Assembly (NCBI GenBank): GCA_027488135.1
Contig: JAIYCH010000085.1
Coordinates: 39,277-103,276, forward strand
DNA length: 64,000 bases
Direction of reading: 5' to 3'
Source of the DNA: Saprospiraceae bacterium
Lineage (GTDB): Bacteria > Bacteroidota > Bacteroidia > Chitinophagales > Saprospiraceae
A program made the position numbers and the translations under genes. The first letter of the stretch is position 1; every line of letters starts with the position of its first letter. The notes below the pieces were generated by a model that worked only from the letters and a program-made list of their open reading frames with translations, did no database searches and had not been told where the DNA came from. Below are positions 36,956 to 45,390 of the stretch, one piece after another.

Positions 36956-37269
36956 AATCACTTGTTTTATTTGTTATGTCTGTCGTACTTTTAAATGGGT
37001 GTGAAAAAAAAGCTGAACCTTACGATTTTTCAGATAACCAAATAAAAACAATTCTTGCTGATATTCATACTTCAGAGGCTGCTTTACAATCCGTTTTTGG
37101 TAAAAGAAAAGATAGTTTAAGACAAGTTTACATGAATGATATTTATAAAATACATCACACAGATTCTTTAAAAATTGTTCGCTTACTTAATAAATTAAGG
37201 GAAGATCCAGAGAAAATAGAAATTGTTTATCAACAACTATTAGAAGAAATGTCATCCATTCCAGATTAG
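36937..37269 (+). CDS. DUF4296 lipoprotein
   Basis: 110 residues. A short lipoprotein signal ends in LLNGC (Cys22 from ATG 36937), followed by the DUF4296 pattern 'YDFSDNQIKTILADIHTSEAAL' and an 'RQVYMNDIYKIHHTDSLKI' helix. The helical domain is small and probably faces the periplasm or surface. ATG 36949 is an alternative start that would shorten the overlap with sixA. The family is widespread in Bacteroidota with no known function. Confidence 0.85.
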   Translation: METTMVKSLVLFVMSVVLLNGCEKKAEPYDFSDNQIKTILADIHTSEAALQSVFGKRKDSLRQVYMNDIYKIHHTDSLKIVRLLNKLREDPEKIEIVYQQLLEEMSSIPD

Positions 37270-37361
37270 TTTCTTTAAAATTAACATTTAATTAATGTAT
37301 TTTATTCATTATAAATAATTGTTAAAGTTAGATTTACGCACGATTTACAAGAGACAATAAA

Positions 37362-38048
37362 ATGAATATGGTTAAAATCTTAATTGTTGATGATGAACCA
37401 GATATTTTAGAATTTCTGAGGTACAATCTTGAAAAAGAACAATTTGTCGTCTTTTCTGCCGGAGACGGAATTACAGGTTTCCAAATAGCAAAAAAAGAAA
37501 AACCAGATCTCATTATATTAGATATAATGATGCCTAAAATGGATGGCGTGGAGCTGTGCAGGTTAATAAGAACGGATGACAGTCTTAAAAACACGTTAGT
37601 TACCTTTCTTACGGCTCGTGAAGAAGAATACTCTCAAATTGCAGCGCTGGATGTTGGTGGTGATGATTACATAACAAAACCTATTCGTCCAAGGGTGCTG
37701 ATAAGTAGAATTAAAGCGCTATTACGTCGTAAACATACAGGTTCAGCCGAAATTGAAGAAGAAACATGGCTTGAATTTGGAGATTTAAGAATTGATAAGG
37801 AAAAGGTGATGATTATTAAAAAAGGGCAACAAATAGATTTAGCTCGTAAAGAACTTGAATTATTAATGTTGCTCGTTTCAAAACCTGGTAAAGTATTCTC
37901 CAGAGAAGAAATTTTTAATAAAATATGGGGAAATGATGTCATCGTAGGTAATAGAACCATTGATGTGCATATCAGAAAATTACGAGAAAAAATTGGCGAT
38001 GATTTTATTAAAACGATAAAAGGTATAGGATATAAATTCGACTTTTAA
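37362..38048 (+). CDS. OmpR/PhoB family response regulator
   Basis: 228 residues. The receiver domain (1-125) has the acidic pocket Asp10/Asp11, phosphoacceptor Asp54 in 'LIILDIMMPKMDG', the Thr of 'TFLTARE' and Lys in 'DYITKPI'. The C-terminal winged helix (about 135-228) carries 'ELLMLLVSKPGKVFSREEI', 'RTIDVHIRKLREKIG' and 'IKGIGYKF'. It is the transcription-factor half of a two-component pair with the next gene, with which it overlaps as TAATG. The resemblance to PhoB suggests phosphate or envelope control, but the input is unknown. Confidence 0.95.
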   Translation: MNMVKILIVDDEPDILEFLRYNLEKEQFVVFSAGDGITGFQIAKKEKPDLIILDIMMPKMDGVELCRLIRTDDSLKNTLVTFLTAREEEYSQIAALDVGGDDYITKPIRPRVLISRIKALLRRKHTGSAEIEEETWLEFGDLRIDKEKVMIIKKGQQIDLARKELELLMLLVSKPGKVFSREEIFNKIWGNDVIVGNRTIDVHIRKLREKIGDDFIKTIKGIGYKFDF

Positions 38049-39097
38049 TGCTTAAAAATCCTACGCCACACCAAATATCTATCAGGTCTTCTTTGCTAAC
38101 CTCCCTTGGCGTTATATTGCTTGTTTTTTTTTATTTTCAATATTTTTCCGTTCCTTTTAAACCTTTGTATTATCTCTATTTTGTAATCATTGTTTTTATT
38201 ATTAATTATTTTGTTTTCAAGCATTATCTCAGCGTATATGTTCAAAGAAAAATAAAATTAATTTATAAAACAATCAGAGTTGAAAAATTACAGCCTGTAG
38301 AGAAAAAGAAACAAATAAATTCCTTCAGAAATGTTTTGGAAGAGGTTGAAACAGAGGTAGCTGCCTGGGTTGAAGAACAGAAACAGGAAATGGAGAAACA
38401 GAAAATTTGGGCAGAGTATAGAAGAAATTTTATGGGCGACGTGTCACACGAACTTAAAACGCCTATTTTTAATATTCAGGGCTATATAGAAACTTTGCTT
38501 GACGGCGCTGTGGACGAACCTCACATCAACAGGCATTTTTTGCAAAAGGCTTCAAAAAATGTAGATCGTTTACAAACCATCATCAATGATTTGGAAACCA
38601 TCTCAAGACTGGAATCGGGTGATTCTATGCTTGAATTACGTATTTTTGATATTAAAAAACTGGTAGAAGAAGTTTTTGAGGAACTGGAAATTAAAGCAGA
38701 AGCCAGAAACGTATCGTTAATTTTCAAAGAGGGTGCTCAGCAGGGTTTTAAAGTAAAAGCAGATAGAGAAAAAGTGCATCAGGTCCTTATCAATCTGGTG
38801 CACAACGCTATCAAGTATGGTAAGAATAATGGCTATATAAAGTTGTCATTCTATGACATGGAACGGCAAATTTTAATCGAAGTGGCTGACAACGGTGCGG
38901 GTATTTCTAAAGAACATCTTCCCCATTTGTTTGATCGTTTTTATAGGGTGGAGAAAAGCCGATCCAGAAACGCTGGCGGAACAGGGCTGGGCCTGGCTAT
39001 TGTGAAACACATTATTGAAGCACATCAGCAAACAATACATGTTAGAAGTTCTGTGGAAATGGGGTCAACCTTTGGTTTCACATTAGAGAAGGCTTAA
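38048..39097 (+). CDS. PhoR-like sensor histidine kinase
   Basis: 349 residues. Two closely spaced membrane helices (about 15-30 and 35-55) leave almost no periplasmic loop. A short coiled linker leads to the HisKA domain with phosphoacceptor His134 in SHELKTP and the HATPase domain with 'NLVHNAIKYG', 'DNGAGIS', 'FDRFYRVEKSRS' and 'GTGLGLAIVKHI'. The small extracytoplasmic part suggests sensing in or near the membrane or through a partner. It should phosphorylate the response regulator whose gene overlaps it. Confidence 0.95.
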   Translation: MLKNPTPHQISIRSSLLTSLGVILLVFFYFQYFSVPFKPLYYLYFVIIVFIINYFVFKHYLSVYVQRKIKLIYKTIRVEKLQPVEKKKQINSFRNVLEEVETEVAAWVEEQKQEMEKQKIWAEYRRNFMGDVSHELKTPIFNIQGYIETLLDGAVDEPHINRHFLQKASKNVDRLQTIINDLETISRLESGDSMLELRIFDIKKLVEEVFEELEIKAEARNVSLIFKEGAQQGFKVKADREKVHQVLINLVHNAIKYGKNNGYIKLSFYDMERQILIEVADNGAGISKEHLPHLFDRFYRVEKSRSRNAGGTGLGLAIVKHIIEAHQQTIHVRSSVEMGSTFGFTLEKA

Positions 39098-39122
39098 ATT
39101 CTTTATTTTAAAAAGGTTTGCC

Positions 39123-39130
39123 TATCTTTG
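39123..39130 (+). promoter_or_regulatory. -7 promoter box of the ABC-F gene
   Basis: TATCTTTG followed by CGC is an exact match to the Bacteroidota -7 box, 31 bases before the ATG at 39162 and after the histidine kinase stop. Confidence 0.6.
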
Positions 39131-39161
39131 CGCCCGAAAAAGAAGAACTTACCCATCATAT

Positions 39162-41078
39162 ATGATTAATTTATCTAATATTTATGTTCAGTACGGAGAC
39201 AGAATTCTGCTGAACAAAATCAATCTTGTTATTGGAGAAAAGGATAAAATAGGTCTTGTCGGTCGAAATGGTGCCGGAAAATCTACCCTTCTCAAGATTA
39301 TCGCCGGTGAATTATCGCCACATGAAGGTAATATTGCGCGTCCTTCGACAAGTACCTTAGGGTATCTTCATCAGGATATGGAAATTCCCTTGGGTAAGAC
39401 CGTTCTTGAAGAGACGCTTACCGCTTTTGAAGAGGTGAGAGATCTTGAGATGAGATTAGCAAAAATTAACGAAGAAATGGCTCATAGGACGGACTATGAA
39501 ACGGATTCTTACTATAAATTGCTGGAGGACTTTTCCTACGTTAATGATAGGTTCCATTATCTTGGGGGTGATTCTATGCAGGCTGATGCGGAAAGGGTCC
39601 TTAAGGGATTAGGCTTCAAACCTTCAGATATGTCCCGCTTGACGGACGAATTTAGTGGCGGTTGGAAAATGAGGGTGGAATTGGCGAAAATGTTGTTGAA
39701 AAGACCCGATTACTTATTATTAGACGAACCTACTAATCACCTGGATATTGAATCTATTATTTGGTTAGAAAACTTTTTAGTTGGTAATTCTGGCGCCCTC
39801 ATTCTGATTTCTCACGATAGAGAGTTTCTGAATAAAGTGACAAGTAGAACGGTTGAAGTTGAACTTGGTACCTTACAAGATTATAAAGCTTCCTATAGCG
39901 ATTATGTTGTGTTGCGCGAGGATAGAAGAGATAAACTAAAGTCGGCTTTTGACAATCAACAAAGGGTTATTGCAGATAAGGAAAAAACCATTTCCCGGTT
40001 TATGGCTAAATCCTCTAAAACCAAAATGGCGCAATCAATGCAAAAGCAATTGAATAAAATTGAGCGCATTGAACTTGACGAGACAGATGTTTCAGTAATG
40101 AATATTAGATTCCCAACCGCTCCCCGGTCGGGTCAGGTGGCGCTCGATGTCGTCAATCTAAGCAAATCTTATGGAACTTTAAATATTCTGGATGAAATCC
40201 ATTTTAGAATGGATAGGGGAGAGAGGATTTCTTTTGTGGGTCAGAATGGTCAGGGTAAAACAACCCTCGCTAAGATTATAGTAAATGAATTAACTTATTC
40301 CAGTGGGGAATTGGTTTTGGGTCATAATGTAAAAATTGGTTACTATGCCCAAAATCAAGCCGAGAATATGTCAGGCTCAAAAACGGTTCTTGAAACCATG
40401 GAGGATTCCTCACCACCAGAAATGAGAACCAAAATAAGGTCCATTTTAGGTGCTTTTCTTTTTTCAGGTTCTGATGCAGAGAAAAAAGTGTCCGTTCTTT
40501 CAGGGGGTGAAAGAGCGAGACTCGCTCTTGCTTGTCTATTGCTGAATCCTTTTAATTTGCTTGTCTTGGATGAACCTACCAATCACCTGGATATGTTGTC
40601 TAAAGATGTTTTGAAAAAAGCGCTGTTAGAATATGATGGTACGCTTATAGTTGTTTCTCACGACAGGGAGTTTTTACAAGGTCTTACTGAAAAAACACTG
40701 GAGTTCAGAGACAGAAAACTGTTTGAATATCTTGGAGATGTAAATTTCTTTTTAGAAAAGAGAGATTTGCAGAATATGAGGGATGTTGAAAAAATAAATG
40801 TTCCGGTGGTCGAAAAAATTCAGACGCCAGTCGTTTCAAATGAAGAGAAAAAAAGACTTCAAAAAAATGTACAACAATCTGAACGGAAAATTCAGGAGTT
40901 TGAAAAGGAAATAGCAAAAATGGAAAATGAAATGGCCTCTCCAGGTTATTTTGATCGCCCGGATATAAGCAAGTTGACAGATAAATATCATACGGTTAAA
41001 AAGCAGTTGGAAAATACGTTGGAACTTTGGGAAACAGCCGTGGCTGAAATTGAGGCGGCAGGGGTTTCATTTGATTGA
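39162..41078 (+). CDS. ABC-F family ATPase (Uup/EttA-like ribosome-associated protein)
   Basis: 638 residues, two ABC domains in one chain and no membrane segments. Walker A motifs are GRNGAGKST (near 35) and GQNGQGKTT (near 360); the signature and Walker B regions are 'EFSGGWKMRVELAKML', 'LSGGERARLAL' and two copies of LLDEPTNHLD-type sequence. A linker rich in charged residues follows the first domain, and a coiled-coil tail (about 560-630, 'QSERKIQEFEKEIAKME') resembles the Uup C-terminus. ABC-F proteins act on the ribosome in translation factor or antibiotic-protection roles. The subtype is not settled by sequence reading alone. Confidence 0.93.
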   Translation: MINLSNIYVQYGDRILLNKINLVIGEKDKIGLVGRNGAGKSTLLKIIAGELSPHEGNIARPSTSTLGYLHQDMEIPLGKTVLEETLTAFEEVRDLEMRLAKINEEMAHRTDYETDSYYKLLEDFSYVNDRFHYLGGDSMQADAERVLKGLGFKPSDMSRLTDEFSGGWKMRVELAKMLLKRPDYLLLDEPTNHLDIESIIWLENFLVGNSGALILISHDREFLNKVTSRTVEVELGTLQDYKASYSDYVVLREDRRDKLKSAFDNQQRVIADKEKTISRFMAKSSKTKMAQSMQKQLNKIERIELDETDVSVMNIRFPTAPRSGQVALDVVNLSKSYGTLNILDEIHFRMDRGERISFVGQNGQGKTTLAKIIVNELTYSSGELVLGHNVKIGYYAQNQAENMSGSKTVLETMEDSSPPEMRTKIRSILGAFLFSGSDAEKKVSVLSGGERARLALACLLLNPFNLLVLDEPTNHLDMLSKDVLKKALLEYDGTLIVVSHDREFLQGLTEKTLEFRDRKLFEYLGDVNFFLEKRDLQNMRDVEKINVPVVEKIQTPVVSNEEKKRLQKNVQQSERKIQEFEKEIAKMENEMASPGYFDRPDISKLTDKYHTVKKQLENTLELWETAVAEIEAAGVSFD

Positions 41079-41158
41079 TGCTGCTTTTTTTACCCTTTTT
41101 TTATTGCGACACCATACTTTTTTATATGTTTTATCGTTTTTTTGACAAATAAACTGCT

Positions 41159-41650
41159 ATGATAACTCGAATTTTCGCCTTTCTATTTTTTGTAACTGCT
41201 TTTTCTATTTCTTCTTTCGCGCAAACTTCTACTATTACGCTAAAGATTGACAGTAAAGAAGCGTCCTCTGGAGAGGTTGTCTGTTTAAATGTTTCAGGTT
41301 CAAATTTCAGACGTATTCTATCCACCCAATATTCAATTCAGTGGGATCCAGCTGTGCTGACTTATTCAGGGCTTGTAAATTTTAAATTACCCTATATGAC
41401 CAAAGAAAATTTTGGTATTCAAGCGGTGAGTAAAGGTATTTTGACTTGTATGTGGATTGATAATTCCTTAAAAGGCGTGAATCTGGTAGATGATTCCTCT
41501 TTGTATCAAATCTGTTTTAAGGTAGTTGGTAAATCAGGTGGCGTTTCTAGCATTAAATTCACACAAAAACCCACCCCTTTTGAGTCAGTTAATCTGGAAG
41601 AGAAGCTGGTCACTATTCAACCAGTACCTGGTAATATAAAGGTTAAATAA
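41159..41650 (+). CDS. Secreted cohesin-like domain protein
   Basis: 163 residues: a signal peptide (to 'SSFAQ', about residue 21) and a single beta-sandwich domain. 'ITLKIDSKEASSGEVVCLNVSGSNFRRI', the 'YSIQWDPAVLTYSGL' strand and 'SSLYQICFKVVGKSGGVSSIKF' fit the cohesin/CBM-like fold. True cohesins bind dockerins in cellulosomes, but in Bacteroidota stand-alone copies are common and their ligand is unknown. No dockerin was seen in the window. The gene stands alone, convergent with the RlpA-like gene. Confidence 0.75.
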   Translation: MITRIFAFLFFVTAFSISSFAQTSTITLKIDSKEASSGEVVCLNVSGSNFRRILSTQYSIQWDPAVLTYSGLVNFKLPYMTKENFGIQAVSKGILTCMWIDNSLKGVNLVDDSSLYQICFKVVGKSGGVSSIKFTQKPTPFESVNLEEKLVTIQPVPGNIKVK

Positions 41651-41670
41651 AGCGTAGGTGATTAAAATTA

Positions 41671-42507
41671 TTATTCTTGAAGGGGTACGATAAAACCTTC
41701 AATGCCATATTTTTCTTTTAGGTTTCCTTTGTAACTAGTGGCTTTTTCTCTGGTAGAAAAAGGGCCTAATAGAAGTTTATGAAGTACCAATCCGTTGGCT
41801 GTTTTCACCGTTTGAACCATAATTTGTTTAAACCATGCGTTGTGTAGCTTTGAAACTTCGCTCCACAGCATAGAAACATTTTCAAATGAGCCTACTTGTA
41901 TGGCAAAGCCTTCTTTAGGGAGCATATTCAGTTGTATTTGATATAAACCAGGTTTTAGGGTTTCGATTTTAGTGGGCGAAACTATATTCCTCTCTGTAAC
42001 AGGATTTTGTATTACTCTTGAACCATCAACAGGATCAATACGTAGAGGCAGGTCGTCGGTTTCCCTTGGTTCTGTTTTAGTACTTCCCGGCTGGTAAAAC
42101 GGAATGTCAGGTTTCTTTTCTGATTTTTCAACCAATGGTTCTGTAGGTTCTTTTTTTGGAAGTATAGTTAATTGAACATTTATCTTTTCATATTTTTTTA
42201 ATCCAATAGTATAAGCAGCAGCTTTTGATAATGCCACTATTCTGTTGGGTGTAAATGGTCCCCTATCATTAATTTTTACCACTACAGAGCTACCGTTATC
42301 CAGCCTTGTTACCTTTACCATAGTGCCGAAAGGTATGGTATTATGAGCCGCTGTAAATTTGGACGGATCGTATAATTCACTGGAAGAAGTAACCCTACTT
42401 GCGTCTAACTCTTTATAATTAATGGCAAATCCTTTCTCTTGTCCAATAAGAAAAGCTGTTCCTATGACTGAAAGCAAGCCTGACAAGATTAATCTTTGTA
42501 AAATCAT
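41671..42507 (-). CDS. RlpA-like septal ring lytic transglycosylase / SPOR domain protein
   Basis: 278 residues. A signal peptide is followed by a double-psi beta-barrel domain (about 40-115) with 'TAAHNTIPFGTMVKV' and 'KINDRGPF', matching the histidine and aspartate that serve RlpA lytic activity; 'SSELYDPSKFT' supplies the acidic position. A proline- and threonine-rich linker leads to a C-terminal SPOR domain (about 200-278, 'GFAIQVGSFEN', 'LLLGPFSTREKA'), which binds denuded glycan strands at the division site. It probably trims peptidoglycan during division. It follows the LysE-type gene with one base between. Confidence 0.85.
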   Translation of the reverse strand: MILQRLILSGLLSVIGTAFLIGQEKGFAINYKELDASRVTSSSELYDPSKFTAAHNTIPFGTMVKVTRLDNGSSVVVKINDRGPFTPNRIVALSKAAAYTIGLKKYEKINVQLTILPKKEPTEPLVEKSEKKPDIPFYQPGSTKTEPRETDDLPLRIDPVDGSRVIQNPVTERNIVSPTKIETLKPGLYQIQLNMLPKEGFAIQVGSFENVSMLWSEVSKLHNAWFKQIMVQTVKTANGLVLHKLLLGPFSTREKATSYKGNLKEKYGIEGFIVPLQE

Positions 42508-42508
42508 T

Positions 42509-43177
42509 TTAACTAATTTGAGCGGCTAAATCAAAAATAAATAATCGGAACATTTGAAATAAACCCATCATTATCAGCAAAATTCCTATCAACTTAGGAA
42601 GTAATTTTTTAAATTTTCCCAGGTAGGGTAGAAATCTATTTGCTAATAGAGCGTAGGTGCTTAAGGTTATTAATTTCCCCAATGCAGCGGCAGAAATGAA
42701 ACATATAATTAAATAATAAGGCGTACTTTCCTTTATATCAAATAAATTTATCGATCTGTAATAGGTTGTCATGGCAATCCAAAAGGCTATGGTTGGTATG
42801 TTCAACAAAGCAATAAGCATGCCCCTGGAAAATTGTAAAAAACCAGTATACTCTTTTGCATTGGTTAAAACCTCTTTTTTGTTTTTCTCCTTTTTGAAAA
42901 TAAAAAACACACCGAAGAAAATTAGAAAAATGGAGGTAAAAATAATGGTCAGGTGATGATCTAAGAAAGGTACTAAATAGGCAGGACTTACTTGAATGGC
43001 AATAAAGGATTGCAGTAATTCTATCATCGCAGCTGCTGCGGCAAAACTTAAACCCGCTTTTTTATTTTTTTGAACAGTGGTGTAAATAACATTCAAATTT
43101 ATTGGACCAAATGGAATGGATGCCAATAAACTGGTCAAAAAAGTCACTGAAAAAATTACTGTATATTTAAAATACAT
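42509..43177 (-). CDS. LysE family translocator
   Basis: 222 residues with about six membrane helices. The N-terminal 'SIPFGPINLNVIYTTVQKNKKAG' resembles the LysE/RhtB start (the G-P-x-N motif), then 'FAAAAAMIELLQSFIAI'. Such proteins export amino acids or small amines through the inner membrane. The substrate is unknown. It has its own promoter box and is probably co-transcribed with the RlpA-like gene downstream. Confidence 0.82.
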   Translation of the reverse strand: MYFKYTVIFSVTFLTSLLASIPFGPINLNVIYTTVQKNKKAGLSFAAAAAMIELLQSFIAIQVSPAYLVPFLDHHLTIIFTSIFLIFFGVFFIFKKEKNKKEVLTNAKEYTGFLQFSRGMLIALLNIPTIAFWIAMTTYYRSINLFDIKESTPYYLIICFISAAALGKLITLSTYALLANRFLPYLGKFKKLLPKLIGILLIMMGLFQMFRLFIFDLAAQIS

Positions 43178-43194
43178 GAAAATAAAATATATTA

Positions 43195-43202
43195 CAAATA
43201 TA
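43195..43202 (-). promoter_or_regulatory. -7 promoter box of the LysE gene
   Basis: On the minus strand this reads TATATTTG, an exact TAnnTTTG match, 17 bases before the LysE start. It is the left member of a divergent pair with the plus-strand promoter at 43219-43248. Confidence 0.55.
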
Positions 43203-43218
43203 ACTTAAAAAAGGGGAA

Positions 43219-43248
43219 TTGAATTAATCAAAAAATGAGTTATATTTG
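43219..43248 (+). promoter_or_regulatory. Full -33/-7 promoter of the amidohydrolase gene
   Basis: TTG at 43219-43221 and TATATTTG at 43241-43248 are separated by exactly 19 bases, the expected spacing for Bacteroidota primary sigma promoters. The box lies downstream of the first in-frame start, so translation must begin at ATG 43286. Confidence 0.65.
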
Positions 43249-43285
43249 GAATAAGGGAATAAATATTCATTTAAAAAAAAGAATC

Positions 43286-44869
43286 ATGAGGCTTTTTTTA
43301 GGCATAGTTTTTTCGTCGCTAATCTTTTCTTTATCTGGTCAGATAGCAGACGCTCCGAAAGTAAAAGAGGGTGAGGGACCTTATAATCAATTAATTATTA
43401 GAGGGGTAACTTTAATAAACGGTAATGGGGCACCGCCTATTGGCCCGGTTGATATTGTCGTGGAGAATAATTTAATCAAACAAGTTAGCGTAGTAGGTTA
43501 TCCTGGCGTTCCCAATCCTGAGAAAAACAGACCAGTCTTAAAGCAAGGGGGTAGGGAACTCGATGCAACGGGTAAATTCTTACTTCCTGGCTTGATTGAC
43601 ATGCACGGTCACAGTGGGGGTGCCGCTCAAGGTGCCGGAGGTGAGTATGTTTTTAAGCTATGGATGGGGCATGGTATAACTACCGTTCGCGATCCTGCTG
43701 CTGGAAATGGTCTCGATTGGACATTGAGACATAAAAAACTTAGCTTGACAAACGAGATTACAGCCCCTCGATTGTTTGTTTACAACGCATTTGGTTCAGG
43801 TTCGAAAAATCCAATTACCACTCCTGCTCAAGCCATTGAATGGGTTAATGATAATGCGGTCAAAGGAGCAGATGGGATTAAATTTTTTGGTGCCGCTCCT
43901 GAAATTATGGATGCCGCACTTAGAGAAAATAAAAGAATTGGATTGCGTTCAGCTTGTCATCACGCACAAATGGATGTCGCTCGCTGGAATGTTTTAAAAT
44001 CAGCCAGGGCTGGTTTGACCACTATGGAGCATTGGTATGGCCTGCCTGAAGCTTTGTTTAATGACAGAACCGTTCAGAATTATCCCCTAAATTATAATTA
44101 TCAGAACGAACAACACCGTTTTGAAGGAGCTGGAAATCTTTGGAAACAAGCAGCAGCACCCTTTTCTGATCATTGGAATAAGGTGATGGATGAACTTATT
44201 GCCCTGGATTTTACTATAGATCCTACCTTTAATATTTATGAGGCAAACAGAGATTTAATGCGCGCACGTCGTGCTGAATGGCACGAGGATTACACGCTTC
44301 CCTCTCTTTGGCGATTTTATTTGCCGAGCAGAATTTCTCACGGTTCCTACTGGCATAGCTGGGGAACAGAACAAGAGGTCGCCTGGAAAGAAAATTATAA
44401 ATTATGGATGACTTTTTTACAGGAATTTAAGAATAGGGGAGGGCGTGTAACAGCTGGTTCTGATTCAGGGTTTATTTTTCAACTCTATGGATTCGCTTTT
44501 ATAAGAGAACTGGAATTATTGAGGGAAGCTGGCTTCCATCCTCTCGAAATCATTCGTTCTGCTACTTTAAACGGGGCCGAAGCCTTGGGGGTTGCCGATA
44601 AATTGGGCAGCGTAGAAGTAGGTAAATTTGCAGATATGTTGATTGTTGACGAAAATCCACTGGAAAATCTACAAGTTCTTTATGGCATGGGTGCTATAAA
44701 ATTAAATGATAATAACGAAATTATCAGAGTAGGCGGCGTGAGATATACTATCAAGGACGGTATTATCTATGATGCAAAGAAACTGCTTGACGATGTTAAG
44801 AAAATGGTTAAAGAAGCAAAGGAAAAAGAAGATTATGAAATAAAACAACCAGGGGATTCGAAAAAATAA
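43286..44869 (+). CDS. Secreted amidohydrolase family protein
   Basis: 527 residues from ATG 43286; a longer frame starts at 43235 but its first codons lie in the promoter, and MRLFLGIVFSSLIFSLSGQ is a good signal peptide. The amidohydrolase fold is shown by 'LIIRGVTLINGNGAPPIGP', the metal-binding HGH (His107, His109, in 'GLIDMHGHSGG'), 'SACHHAQMD', 'EHWYG', the terminal Asp in 'TAGSDSGF' and the closing 'GKFADMLIVDENPLENLQ'. It is likely a periplasmic or secreted metal-dependent hydrolase acting on a cyclic amide or peptide-like bond. The substrate cannot be named. Confidence 0.9.
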   Translation: MRLFLGIVFSSLIFSLSGQIADAPKVKEGEGPYNQLIIRGVTLINGNGAPPIGPVDIVVENNLIKQVSVVGYPGVPNPEKNRPVLKQGGRELDATGKFLLPGLIDMHGHSGGAAQGAGGEYVFKLWMGHGITTVRDPAAGNGLDWTLRHKKLSLTNEITAPRLFVYNAFGSGSKNPITTPAQAIEWVNDNAVKGADGIKFFGAAPEIMDAALRENKRIGLRSACHHAQMDVARWNVLKSARAGLTTMEHWYGLPEALFNDRTVQNYPLNYNYQNEQHRFEGAGNLWKQAAAPFSDHWNKVMDELIALDFTIDPTFNIYEANRDLMRARRAEWHEDYTLPSLWRFYLPSRISHGSYWHSWGTEQEVAWKENYKLWMTFLQEFKNRGGRVTAGSDSGFIFQLYGFAFIRELELLREAGFHPLEIIRSATLNGAEALGVADKLGSVEVGKFADMLIVDENPLENLQVLYGMGAIKLNDNNEIIRVGGVRYTIKDGIIYDAKKLLDDVKKMVKEAKEKEDYEIKQPGDSKK

Positions 44870-44874
44870 ATGAA

Positions 44875-45390
44875 TTAAAGGTTTAACAAGCCTGTAGGTA
44901 AGTTAAATACCAATTCTTTTTTTTCTTTATTAATGCTTACTATCAAACTTTCATGAAGTGGAATAAGCACTTCTTTTTCGTCGTGCATTATTAAAGCAGT
45001 AAAATGCCCTGGCAAACTCAATATTTGGTCTATTTTTCCTATAAGACCCATTTCTTCATCAATAATGGTATATCCAATCCATTTTTCATACCGATCGTCA
45101 CTGAATTCATCTTCTTCCTCCTCCTCATGTTCCATCAAATCTTCTTCTCTTAGAAAAATAGGTTTATGGGCTAAGGTCTCCGCATCTTCTTTAGAATTAA
45201 CATCTTCTAATTTTACTAAAAAGCTATTACCCTCTCTCGCTGATTCAATAAAATATGGAATTGGGTTAGCGCCCACGCCAATAAATATGGCCTTTGCCTG
45301 AAGTACATCATCCAGGTATCTTTCATCAATCTGGCATTTTAACGTACCGTTTAGCCCGTGTGGCTTTCCACATTTTCCTATTTCAATCAT
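44875..45390 (-). CDS. rimM: Ribosome maturation factor RimM
   Basis: 171 residues. The N-terminal RimM beta-barrel opens 'IGKCGKPHGLNGTLKC' and the C-terminal PRC barrel has 'GYTIIDEEMGLIGKI', 'LIPLHESLIVSIN' and 'LPTGLLNL'. RimM helps 30S subunit assembly by binding S19 and the 16S head. An acidic run of seven residues between the barrels ('EHEEEEEDEF') is unusual. It overlaps mnmA by four bases, and the amidohydrolase ends five bases away on the other strand. Confidence 0.95.
   Translation of the reverse strand: MIEIGKCGKPHGLNGTLKCQIDERYLDDVLQAKAIFIGVGANPIPYFIESAREGNSFLVKLEDVNSKEDAETLAHKPIFLREEDLMEHEEEEEDEFSDDRYEKWIGYTIIDEEMGLIGKIDQILSLPGHFTALIMHDEKEVLIPLHESLIVSINKEKKELVFNLPTGLLNL

Noticed and set aside
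37270..37361. Possible hairpin and promoter between the DUF4296 and response regulator genes
   Set aside because: The pairing is AT-only with 5-bp arms, and no exact TAnnTTTG box is present.
45065..45301. Plus-strand frame opposite rimM with a serine run
   Set aside because: The serine run is the complement of the acidic RimM codons; it is a shadow of the real gene.
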